DNA of 64,000 nucleotides from Xylanibacter ruminicola (GTDB lineage Bacteria; Bacteroidota; Bacteroidia; Bacteroidales; Bacteroidaceae), in the NCBI RefSeq assembly GCF_900107775.1, contig NZ_FNRF01000003.1:434001-498000 (forward strand), in the 5' to 3' direction. The stretch's first letter is position 1. Every line of letters starts with the position of its first letter. Of the stretch, positions 49,413 to 56,557 are shown piece by piece. A program made the position numbers and the translations under genes. The notes under the pieces are model-generated. The model saw only the letters and a list, made by a program, of their open reading frames with translations, was not told the DNA's origin and made no database searches.

Positions 49413-50174
49413 ATGATGATAGACGTTAGACAATTGAAGAAACTGTTTTTATGGATGCTGCTGATTGCGGGCTGTATGACGGGCATGGCGCAGCAGCGGG
49501 TTAAGATATCGGGCTGTGTTACTGATTTTGATGGCAAGCCTGTCAGTCACTGTGCAGTGATGCTGATGGACAAGCATTTTCATGCTGTGGATAGTGCATC
49601 TACCGATAGTGCCGGTTATTACTGTATCGCCAACGTTAAACCTGGTCGGTATATGGCTCTTACGGCTGTGAGGTGGGACGAGTACGTAAGATTCAGTAAG
49701 CTGCCCGAGCAGGACCGAAGACTGGAGTTCTGGGCTTGGAATATCATGGCCGACAAGGATCTGACTATCAACCCTCGCTATCACCGACTTGAACTGTATG
49801 GCACTACGGCATTCTGTCCCACAGGCACCAATGCACTGATGGTTTACACACGTCCGATGAGTGCTACCGAGGCGATGAAATACGACGAAAAACTGTATCG
49901 CGACAACAACAATGGTGTGATCGACTATTCGGTGAAGCTGGAGGATTTTAAGGTGCAGGCGTTCGTAGATGGTCAGGAGGTAAAGATTCTGAGCATCCAG
50001 AATATGACCGAGCAATACGGCAATCAGAAGATGGGTGCATTCTTGATGATGCTCGACTACAAGGTGTGTAACGACGATACCGACGTCCACCAGATACGCA
50101 TCACCGCCGAGAACACCAAGCACCACGAGAAAGGCGAAAACCTCTGCAACTTCCAATCCGCAGATTATAAATAA
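49413..50174 (+). CDS. Exported protein with carboxypeptidase-regulatory-like domain
   Basis: This 253-residue protein has a signal segment (LFLWMLLIAGCMTGMAQQ). A carboxypeptidase-regulatory-like beta-domain (VKISGCVTDFDGKPVSHCAV, then SAGYYCIANVKPGRYMALTA) occupies about 28-90. The remaining 160 residues are a beta-rich region without recognised motif. It starts 11 bases after the AbiEii gene with no separate promoter seen, so it may be read through from the AbiE promoter. That is an odd companion for a cytoplasmic toxin pair. The function is unknown. Confidence 0.6.
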   Translation: MMIDVRQLKKLFLWMLLIAGCMTGMAQQRVKISGCVTDFDGKPVSHCAVMLMDKHFHAVDSASTDSAGYYCIANVKPGRYMALTAVRWDEYVRFSKLPEQDRRLEFWAWNIMADKDLTINPRYHRLELYGTTAFCPTGTNALMVYTRPMSATEAMKYDEKLYRDNNNGVIDYSVKLEDFKVQAFVDGQEVKILSIQNMTEQYGNQKMGAFLMMLDYKVCNDDTDVHQIRITAENTKHHEKGENLCNFQSADYK

Positions 50175-50183
50175 ATTTTTTCG

Positions 50184-50455
50184 GCTACTGCAAGGGACTA
50201 CTGCAAGGGACTACTGCAAGGTCAGTAGCCCTAAGAAAAACGTCCTGTCTCGGAGGCCGGCTGTAATATTATCGGAATCATTCGAAGAACTCGCTGCGCT
50301 CAAACAGCTTCTCATGTCGATTTACTTGTCTCGCTACGCGACACAAGAATCGAAGACGATTCCGATAATAGTACAGCCTCTAAAGACCTCCTCGTGCGGT
50401 AATCGCGAAGCGCTTCGCTTGTCGAAGAATGTTTTTCTTAGGGCTACTGACCTTG
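50184..50455. repeat. Tandem 13-mers leading into a long imperfect inverted repeat
   Basis: CTACTGCAAGGGA is repeated nearly three times (50184-50220). Then AAGGTCAGTAGCCCTAAGAA (from 50219) is matched by its reverse complement ending at 50454, and GGCTGTAATATTATCGGAAT (from 50262) by a diverged inverse near 50354-50374. The region folds as a long interrupted hairpin of about 230 bases. No reverse transcriptase, transposase or reading frame that I trust is associated. Confidence 0.75.
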
Positions 50456-50465
50456 AAAAATATGG

Positions 50466-50692
50466 AGCACGAAGTGCTGGGGTTTGGGGGCTTGCCCCCA
50501 TTAAGCAAGGAATGGCGAACCCCGAAGGGGCAAAGGCTGGAGAGCCATACCAAAATTTTGATGGAGAGGGTTTTCCCTCGGAATCAACTTAAGCCCCTTG
50601 CCAAAGATTGGCGAGGGGTTTGGGGAGTGGTTTGAGATCCTCCTTAGGACAAGGAGGATTAAGGTGGTTGTGACTCAGCTGGGGAACCCAGC
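50466..50692. other. Train of short perfect hairpins in a gene-free stretch
   Basis: No gene is supported between 50175 and 50857. Successive hairpins are AGCAC/GTGCT (50466-50478), TGGGGGC/GCCCCCA (50485-50500), CCCC/GGGG (50520-50530), GAGGG/CCCTC (50566-50579), CCCC-GCC/GGC-GGGG (50594-50618), ATCCTCCTT/AAGGAGGAT (50637-50659) and GCTGGG/CCCAGC (50678-50692). The frame across 50314-50592 is low-quality and is rejected as coding. Confidence 0.7.
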
Positions 50693-50725
50693 ATGATTTT
50701 GGCTAACTGCCAAAGGCTAATTTTC

Positions 50726-50756
50726 TTGGAAAAGGGTTAAAAATATTGTATCTTTG
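50726..50756 (+). promoter_or_regulatory. Promoter of the HU-like gene
   Basis: -33 TTG (50726-50728), 20-base spacer, -7 TATCTTTG (50749-50756). The leader of about 95 bases holds two hairpins (GCAGGA/TCCTGC near 50785 and GGGAT/ATCCC near 50830) and an unusually strong ribosome site AAAGGAGG before the ATG at 50858. Confidence 0.75.
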
Positions 50757-50857
50757 CAGTGCATTTGAAAAATGATGCTGCAAGCAGGAAACTCCTGCCC
50801 TAAGTAGTAATTAACGCAGTAGGGATGTGAATCCCGAGTAAAGAAAGGAGGAGCAAT

Positions 50858-51394
50858 ATGTCTGTATTTTACAGATTGTCGAAAGTAACATCGCCTAAGG
50901 CTAAAGGCTATGGCAAGTGGTATCCACGAGCCGTGATCACCCAGACCGTGGATACGGAGATGCTGGCCACTATCATGCAGCGTAACTGTACCTTGAAAAG
51001 GGCCGATATCGTGGCTGTGATCACTGAGCTCATCGAGACGATGGCCGACCAGTTGCAGGATTCTAAGCGTGTAAAGCTGAATGGCTTTGGATCGTTTAAG
51101 ATCGGCATTCATGGCGAGGGTGCTAACAGCGCAGCCGACTTCAGCGTAAGCAAGAACATAAAGGACTTGCACGTGCTGTTCCAGCCCGAGGTTAAGACCG
51201 ATGGCAGTGGCGTGCGTCAGAAGACCTTCATCACTGGTTGCAGTGTGCAGGAAGCCCCCAAGAATGATGTTGACACCACTAAGCCTGCTAACAACGGCAG
51301 CAACAGTGGTAACAACAGCGGTAACACTGGCGGCAACACCCAGCCCAGCAATGGTGGCGGCAATGGTGACGACGATGAGTCGTACGGCGATTAA
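50858..51394 (+). CDS. HU-like DNA-binding protein with Asn/Gly-rich tail
   Basis: This 178-residue protein has a Bacteroidota-type HU domain at about 1-125: VFYRLSKVTSPKAKGYGKWY, then TLKRADIVAVITELIETMAD and RVKLNGFGSFKIGI. A low-complexity Asn/Gly/Ser tail with acidic end (GNGDDDESYGD) follows. Such proteins bend or bind DNA, and a long disordered tail is common in this subgroup. The strong Shine-Dalgarno sequence is rare in this phylum and implies high expression. It is followed by a tiny hydrophobic protein gene with the same kind of ribosome site. Confidence 0.85.
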   Translation: MSVFYRLSKVTSPKAKGYGKWYPRAVITQTVDTEMLATIMQRNCTLKRADIVAVITELIETMADQLQDSKRVKLNGFGSFKIGIHGEGANSAADFSVSKNIKDLHVLFQPEVKTDGSGVRQKTFITGCSVQEAPKNDVDTTKPANNGSNSGNNSGNTGGNTQPSNGGGNGDDDESYGD

Positions 51395-51467
51395 GGTTTG
51401 GGGCTTCGGCCCCGGCCTTATTAAAAGGTAAAAAAGAAATAATGTAAAAATTAGGAAAGGAGGAATT

Positions 51468-51569
51468 ATGATGAAGAACTGGAGGACTTATGCAAAGTTC
51501 CTTTTGGCAGTGCTGACCGCCTTGTTAGGTGCGGCAGGAGCAGCTGCCTCGGGCGTACAGATCGTGTAA
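51468..51569 (+). CDS. Tiny hydrophobic protein resembling Bacteroidales 'smalltalk' proteins
   Basis: This 33-residue protein starts MMKNWRTYAKFLLAVLTALL and ends in an Ala/Gly-rich stretch (GAAGAAASGVQIV), forming one membrane helix. A strong ribosome site GGAAAGGAGG lies upstream. In Bacteroidales, tiny 'smalltalk' proteins of similar size and K-x-W start follow HU-like genes and precede an amidase gene. The first two parts of that order are present here, but the amidase is absent. The family call rests on pattern and position. Confidence 0.55.
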   Translation: MMKNWRTYAKFLLAVLTALLGAAGAAASGVQIV

Positions 51570-51570
51570 A

Positions 51571-51589
51571 CGCTTCGCTTGTCGAAGAA
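51571..51589. repeat. Second copy of a 19-base repeat also at 50411-50429
   Basis: CGCTTCGCTTGTCGAAGAA occurs identically at 50411-50429 (inside the inverted repeat) and here, two bases after the tiny-protein stop. The two copies bracket the hairpin train, HU-like gene and tiny gene. Confidence 0.85.
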
Positions 51590-51614
51590 ATCGTGTAGCG
51601 CCAGAGTGAAGAAA

Positions 51615-51682
51615 GAGGCGCGAATTACGCGAAATACACGAATTTTATTATTAATCCGTGTTAATCCGTGTAATCCGTGCCA
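51615..51682. repeat. Palindromic repeat element (copy 2) upstream of mfd
   Basis: The right arm TTAATCCGTG, TTAATCCGTG, TAATCCGTGCC matches copy 1 (36676-36753) almost base for base. The left arm (GGCGCGAATTACGCG) is a diverged inverse. It stands ten bases before the mfd -7 box. Confidence 0.8.
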
Positions 51683-51691
51683 ATTTTTTTG

Positions 51692-51699
51692 TACTTTTG
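51692..51699 (+). promoter_or_regulatory. -7 promoter box of mfd
   Basis: TACTTTTG, 14 bases before the ATG at 51713. Confidence 0.65.
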
Positions 51700-51712
51700 C
51701 AACCGAATCACA

Positions 51713-54700
51713 ATGAAGATAGAAGAACTAGAGAAGGTATATGCCAAGTTGCCACAGGTGGCGGCGCTGGCTCATGAGATTGAAAATGCGGCAACACGAC
51801 GTATTTTCCTTGAGGGGCTGTTGGCCTCGAGTGCACCCATGTTGTTTGGAAGTCTGGCTGCTAAGTGTAAGTCGCCCATCCTGTTTATACTGCAGGATGC
51901 CGAGGAGGCGGGCTACTTTTATCACGACCTGACACAGCTGTTGGGCACCCGACGGGTGCTGTTCTTCCCAAGCAGCTACCGTCGTGCCATCAAGTACGGA
52001 CAGCTTGATTCGGCCTCACAAATCCTGCGCACTGAGGTGATGACACAGATCGACAAATCGGTGTTCATCGTAACCTATCCCGAGGCTCTGGCCGAAATGG
52101 TGGTGCCTAAGCAAACGCTTAACGACCGTACGGTGGTGATTGAGAAAGGGCAGGAGGTGCCCGTGGGAGATATCACCAAGCAGTTGCGCGAGTTGGGCTT
52201 TAACGAGGTGGACTACGTGTACGAGCCCGGACAGTTTGCGTTGCGAGGTTCTATCCTCGACGTGTACAGCTACAGCTGCGAGTACCCGTATCGTATCGAC
52301 TTTTTTGGCGACGATGTGGAGAGCGTGCGCACCTTCCAGGTGGAGGATCAGCTCTCACTGGATGCCCGTGACAGGGTAGAGATAGTGCCCGAACTGGAGG
52401 CCGACGAGGCTGCCCAGGAGCCGTTCCTGTCGTTGTTGCCCCAGGATACCATCATTGCCACCAAGGACTATCTGTATGTGCGCGATGCCATCGATGCCGC
52501 TTTCCAGGAGGATATGCCGCTGGTAACAGGCGTGCAGTTTATGCATCAGGCTGAGGGCTTCCGCAGGATTGAGTTCGGTCATCGCCAGTCAATGGTCAAT
52601 GGTCAATGGTCAATGATCAGCTTCCACATCACCATTCAGCCTCTGTTCCACAAGAACTTCGAGATGCTGTTTCAGGCTTTCGACAACTATCTGCATAAGG
52701 GCTACCAGGTGTATATACTGGCCGACAGCGCCAAGCAGAACGAGCGCTTGAAGGATATCTTTGCGCAGCGCGCCGAAAACGAGGGCGAGCATGCACAGAT
52801 ACGTTTTACACCGGTAGATAAGACACTGCACGAGGGTTTTATCGACGACGACCTGAAGGTGTGCTTCTTTACCGACCACCAGATATTTGACCGTTTCCAC
52901 AAGTACAACCTGAAGAGCGACAAGGCCCGTAGCGGAAAGATGGCGCTGACGCTGAAGGAGATACAGCAGTTTGAGATTGGCGACTACGTGGTACACGTGG
53001 ATCATGGTGTGGGACGGTTCGGCGGACTGGTACGTATGCCGCAGGGCGATGGCTATCAGGAGATGATCAAACTCACCTATCAGCATGGCGATGCCATCTA
53101 CGTGAGCATCCACTCGCTGTATAAGGTGGCCAAATACAAGTCGCAGGATAATGGCGAGGCACCACGACTCTCTACCTTGGGTACGGGACAGTGGGAACGC
53201 CTGAAGGAGCGCACCAAACAGCACATTAAGGAGATTGCGCGCGACCTGATAAAACTGTATGCCAAGCGTAGGAAGGAAAAGGGCTTTGCCTTTAGTCGCG
53301 ACTCGTATATGCAGCACGAGCTGGAGGCATCGTTCCTGTATGAGGACACGCCCGACCAGTTGAAGGCTACACAGGATGTGAAGGCCGATATGGAGAAGGC
53401 ACGTCCGATGGACCGACTGGTGTGCGGCGATGTGGGCTTTGGTAAGACCGAGGTGGCTGTGCGTGCAGCCTTTAAGGCCGCCGTGGATGGTAAGCAGGTG
53501 GCTGTGCTGGTGCCTACTACGGTATTGGCCTATCAGCATTTCCGTACGTTCAGCAACCGACTGAAGGACATGCCTGTAACGGTGGATTACCTGACACGTG
53601 CACGTACCACTAAGGATACCAATCGCATACAGAAGGATCTGGCCGAGGGTAAGATAGATATCATCATCGGCACACACCGACTGATCAGCAAGAGCGTGAA
53701 GTTTAAGGACCTGGGATTGCTGATTATCGACGAGGAGCAGAAGTTCGGCGTGTCAACCAAGGAAAAGCTGCGCCAGATGAAGACATCGGTAGATACGCTT
53801 ACGATGAGTGCTACACCTATACCACGTACGTTGCAGTTCTCGCTGGTGGGCGCACGCGATCTGAGTGTGATACAAACGCCACCACCTAACCGCTATCCGA
53901 TACAGACCGAGATCCACACCTTTAGTCCGGAGATTATTGCCGAGGCTGTGAACTACGAGATGAGCCGAAACGGACAGGTGTACTTTGTGAACAACCGCAT
54001 AGCCGATTTGCAGCATATAGCCGAGATTATACAGAAGTACGTGCCCGATGCGCGTATATGTATCGGACACGGACAGATGAAGCCCGAGGAACTGGAAAAG
54101 ATTATCCTCGACTTCTCGAACTACGATTACGACATACTGCTCTCGACCACTATCGTTGAGAACGGTATCGACATACCTAATGCCAATACCATCATTATTA
54201 ATGGTGCCCACAACTTCGGACTGAGCGATCTGCACCAGATGCGCGGACGTGTGGGACGTGGCAACCGCAAGGCCTTCTGCTATCTGCTGGCACCGCCACT
54301 CTCGGCATTGAATCCTGAGAGTCGCCGACGACTGGAGGCCCTGGAGAACTTCTCCGACTTAGGTTCGGGCATTAACATCGCCATGCAGGATCTGGATATC
54401 CGTGGTGCCGGAAACCTGTTGGGTTCGGAGCAGAGCGGCTTTATTGCCGATTTGGGCTACGAAACGTACCAGAAGATATTGAGCCAAGCAATGAGTGAGC
54501 TTAAAAACGAAGAGCCCGAATTCCTAGCTTCGGCCGAATCGGCCGCTTCAGCGGCAGACTCTGCCGCTGGAAAAACTAGCCCGGCTAGCCTGGCTAGTGA
54601 TACAAGTAATATCTCCTGGGTTGATGACTGTGCACTGGATAGCGATATCGAGATGTACTTCCCCGATCAGTATGTGCCGAGCGATTCGGAGCGTATGCTG

Positions 54701-55087
54701 CTGTATCGTGAGCTTGACAACCTGGCTAACAGTACGCAGTTGGAGCTGCAGCTGGATGCCTATCGCAAACGTCTGGTTGACCGTTTCGGTGCCATACCTG
54801 CTGTGAGCGAGGAGCTGATTCTGGTGGTACCGCTACGTGTGGCCGGTAAGCAGCTGGGTATCGAGAAAATCATGCTGAAGCAGCAGAAGATGTACTTCTA
54901 CTTTGTGAGTCGCGACGATAGTCCTTACTTCCAGAGCGAGGCCTTTGGTAAGATACTGCAGTACGTGTCGCGCTATCCCCGTAAGTGCAACTTCCGCGAG
55001 GGTAAAGGTAAGCACTCGGTGGTTATATCCGAGGTACCTACTGTAGCTTCTGCGCTGACAATCTGTCAGGAGATTCTGTCAATCTGA
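51713..55087 (+). CDS. mfd: Transcription-repair coupling factor
   Basis: This 1124-residue DNA translocase removes RNA polymerase stalled at lesions and recruits UvrA. Its parts are an N-terminal UvrB-like region (about 1-340), an RNA-polymerase-interacting CarD-like domain (FEIGDYVVHVDHGVGRFGG, about 420-438) and helicase motifs GDVGFGKTEVA (about 572-582), DEEQKFGV, MSATPIPRTL and HQMRGRVGRGNRK. A C-terminal TRCF domain ends it. Two oddities lie in the coding frame. Heptamer repeats at 52587-52614 encode the loop SMVNGQWSM at about 292-301. A hairpin-rich stretch at 54531-54597 encodes an Ala/Ser-rich linker at about 940-962. Both are in linker-like positions. The ATG at 51713 follows the promoter; an earlier frame start is excluded. 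Confidence 0.95.
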   Translation: MKIEELEKVYAKLPQVAALAHEIENAATRRIFLEGLLASSAPMLFGSLAAKCKSPILFILQDAEEAGYFYHDLTQLLGTRRVLFFPSSYRRAIKYGQLDSASQILRTEVMTQIDKSVFIVTYPEALAEMVVPKQTLNDRTVVIEKGQEVPVGDITKQLRELGFNEVDYVYEPGQFALRGSILDVYSYSCEYPYRIDFFGDDVESVRTFQVEDQLSLDARDRVEIVPELEADEAAQEPFLSLLPQDTIIATKDYLYVRDAIDAAFQEDMPLVTGVQFMHQAEGFRRIEFGHRQSMVNGQWSMISFHITIQPLFHKNFEMLFQAFDNYLHKGYQVYILADSAKQNERLKDIFAQRAENEGEHAQIRFTPVDKTLHEGFIDDDLKVCFFTDHQIFDRFHKYNLKSDKARSGKMALTLKEIQQFEIGDYVVHVDHGVGRFGGLVRMPQGDGYQEMIKLTYQHGDAIYVSIHSLYKVAKYKSQDNGEAPRLSTLGTGQWERLKERTKQHIKEIARDLIKLYAKRRKEKGFAFSRDSYMQHELEASFLYEDTPDQLKATQDVKADMEKARPMDRLVCGDVGFGKTEVAVRAAFKAAVDGKQVAVLVPTTVLAYQHFRTFSNRLKDMPVTVDYLTRARTTKDTNRIQKDLAEGKIDIIIGTHRLISKSVKFKDLGLLIIDEEQKFGVSTKEKLRQMKTSVDTLTMSATPIPRTLQFSLVGARDLSVIQTPPPNRYPIQTEIHTFSPEIIAEAVNYEMSRNGQVYFVNNRIADLQHIAEIIQKYVPDARICIGHGQMKPEELEKIILDFSNYDYDILLSTTIVENGIDIPNANTIIINGAHNFGLSDLHQMRGRVGRGNRKAFCYLLAPPLSALNPESRRRLEALENFSDLGSGINIAMQDLDIRGAGNLLGSEQSGFIADLGYETYQKILSQAMSELKNEEPEFLASAESAASAADSAAGKTSPASLASDTSNISWVDDCALDSDIEMYFPDQYVPSDSERMLLYRELDNLANSTQLELQLDAYRKRLVDRFGAIPAVSEELILVVPLRVAGKQLGIEKIMLKQQKMYFYFVSRDDSPYFQSEAFGKILQYVSRYPRKCNFREGKGKHSVVISEVPTVASALTICQEILSI
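52587..52614. repeat. Four tandem heptamers (GGTCAAT) inside mfd
   Basis: AGTCAAT followed by three perfect GGTCAAT units. The 28 bases are not a multiple of three, yet the frame stays open on both sides, so the flanks must have been adjusted when it arose. Confidence 0.9.
54531..54597. repeat. Consecutive hairpins inside mfd encoding an Ala/Ser linker
   Basis: GGCCGA/TCGGCC (54532-54544), CAGCGGCAG/CTGCCGCTG (54549-54569) and CTAGCC/GGCTAG pairs (54576-54597) follow one another without gaps. The DNA is repeat-like, while the protein effect is a flexible linker. Confidence 0.7.
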
Positions 55088-55197
55088 CGCATAATTTGCC
55101 TCTGGTATCTGTTTTGCAATCATGGCTTGTGAACGCCACTAGGCGCTCAACAACATGGTTTAACAATTTTAAAAAATAGAATTAGGAGGTAAAAATT

Positions 55198-55623
55198 ATG
55201 ATGCCAGTAATGAGAACTAACAGTTGGATTCCAAGTGTATTTGCAGATTTGTTCGACACCGAGTATATGCCGAAGGCAAATTGCACAGCACCAGCTATCA
55301 ACGTAAAAGAAAGCGACAAGGCCTACACCGTAGAGCTTGCAGCACCGGGCATGAAGAAGGAGGATTTTAATGTTCATATTAACGATGAGGGCAACCTGAT
55401 TATTAAGATGGAACAGAAGCAGGAGCACAAGGATGAGGATAAGAACATGCGCTATCTGCGCCGCGAGTTCTCGTACTCGAAGTTTGAGCAGACACTGATA
55501 CTGCCCGACGACGTTAAGAAGGAGGACATTAAGGCACGCGTAGAAAACGGAGTACTTACTGTAGAGCTGCCTAAGATAGTAGAAGAGAAGGTTAAGCTAT
55601 CGCGACAGATAGACATAGCATAA
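55198..55623 (+). CDS. Small heat shock protein, Hsp20/IbpA family
   Basis: This 141-residue holdase chaperone has the alpha-crystallin domain: PAINVKESDKAYTVELAAPG, then FNVHINDEGNLIIKME and the C-terminal strand VENGVLTVELPKI with its A-x-x-x-G-V-L signature. It keeps unfolded proteins soluble in the cytoplasm. A good ribosome site AGGAGG lies upstream. No TAnnTTTG promoter is visible, so expression may depend on a heat-shock or alternative sigma factor, which is inference. A strong terminator follows at 55635. Confidence 0.93.
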   Translation: MMPVMRTNSWIPSVFADLFDTEYMPKANCTAPAINVKESDKAYTVELAAPGMKKEDFNVHINDEGNLIIKMEQKQEHKDEDKNMRYLRREFSYSKFEQTLILPDDVKKEDIKARVENGVLTVELPKIVEEKVKLSRQIDIA

Positions 55624-55634
55624 TAAAACATCGG

Positions 55635-55672
55635 AGAAGCGGTTAACAAATGTTAACTGCTTCTTTTTTTTC
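55635..55672 (+). terminator. Terminator of the hsp20 gene
   Basis: AGAAGC-GTTAAC arms (55635-55647, 55652-55664) form a long stem followed by eight T. Confidence 0.9.
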
Positions 55673-55683
55673 GGATTATTTCT

Positions 55684-55691
55684 TATCTTTG
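55684..55691 (+). promoter_or_regulatory. -7 promoter box of the 55718 kinase gene
   Basis: TATCTTTG, 27 bases before the ATG, directly after the hsp20 terminator. Confidence 0.65.
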
Positions 55692-55717
55692 CACTCAATA
55701 ACCTAAAATATAGCATT

Positions 55718-56545
55718 ATGAGTTGGCAATCGATTATTTTTATTCTGATTCTGTTTTTGTTTGCAATCTGTCTTTTCCTTGTGCAGCATTATTATCATGT
55801 GCGCCTAAGAAATGAAATAGGTCGTGCACAGCGTAGCGAGCGTATTAAAACGGTGTTTATGGCCAATGTGAGTCATGCCTTGCGTACGCCTTTGAATGCT
55901 ATTATTACCGATAGTCAGAAGCTGCTGGATACTGAAGAAACAAATCCTAAGAAGCTGAATGCCGCGATGACTACCATTAACCAGAATGGTAAGCAGTTGC
56001 TGTATTTTATATCGCAGCTACTCGAACTGTCGAGCTTTGATAGTAATATGGCCACTTTTACCATGATAGAGGTGAATCTGGCCGAGCTGATGGCGTCGTA
56101 TCGCCGTGAGGCTCAGCGCGACGCAGGTGCCAATGTACAAGTAGTTGTACGTTCGCCATTGTCGCCACACGCCAAGGGCATGGTAGATACCAACCTGATG
56201 TATCAGCTGATGACACACCTGTTGCACAATGCGCTTGCGCACACCCAGGAGGGTACCATTACCATCGATTATGACCAAGAGGATAAGGGCCTGAGGATTG
56301 AGGTGATTGATACAGGCGACGGTGAGCCTCAGGACTTCCAGTCGAACTTCTCAACACTCATTCAGGGTAACGATTCGCTGGCACTGTTTAATCAGCGTTC
56401 GGGTCTGGGCTTATCTATCTGCAAGTCGATTGTTGAGGGTCTGCATGGCACCATCGAACTGAAGTCGGAGAAAGGCAAGGGTACCCATGTTACGGTTTGG
56501 ATACCTTGTAAGATGCGCGACACGAAGAAGGGGTTGGTAAGATAA
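55718..56545 (+). CDS. Short membrane histidine kinase without sensor domain
   Basis: This 275-residue protein has one N-terminal helix (IIFILILFLFAICLFLVQHY). The kinase core follows directly, with His53 in VSHALRTPLN, an N-box MTHLLHNALAHT, the weak glycine box DTGDGEPQDF and SGLGLSICKS. It has no periplasmic or PAS sensing domain and no adjacent response regulator, so it is an orphan kinase. The D-box departs from the usual DTGxGI, which may lower activity. It may sense the membrane itself or act with a partner. Confidence 0.85.
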   Translation: MSWQSIIFILILFLFAICLFLVQHYYHVRLRNEIGRAQRSERIKTVFMANVSHALRTPLNAIITDSQKLLDTEETNPKKLNAAMTTINQNGKQLLYFISQLLELSSFDSNMATFTMIEVNLAELMASYRREAQRDAGANVQVVVRSPLSPHAKGMVDTNLMYQLMTHLLHNALAHTQEGTITIDYDQEDKGLRIEVIDTGDGEPQDFQSNFSTLIQGNDSLALFNQRSGLGLSICKSIVEGLHGTIELKSEKGKGTHVTVWIPCKMRDTKKGLVR

Positions 56546-56557
56546 TCACAACATGTT

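Noticed and set aside
50184-50455. Retron or diversity-generating element
   Set aside because: Inverted arms are present, but no reverse transcriptase gene exists in the window.
50314-50592. Open frame of 92 codons
   Set aside because: It runs through the inverted repeat and the hairpin train and has no ribosome site or family features; its residues reflect palindromes.
52610-53677. Open frame of 355 codons on the minus strand
   Set aside because: It is antisense to mfd and its product has no family resemblance.
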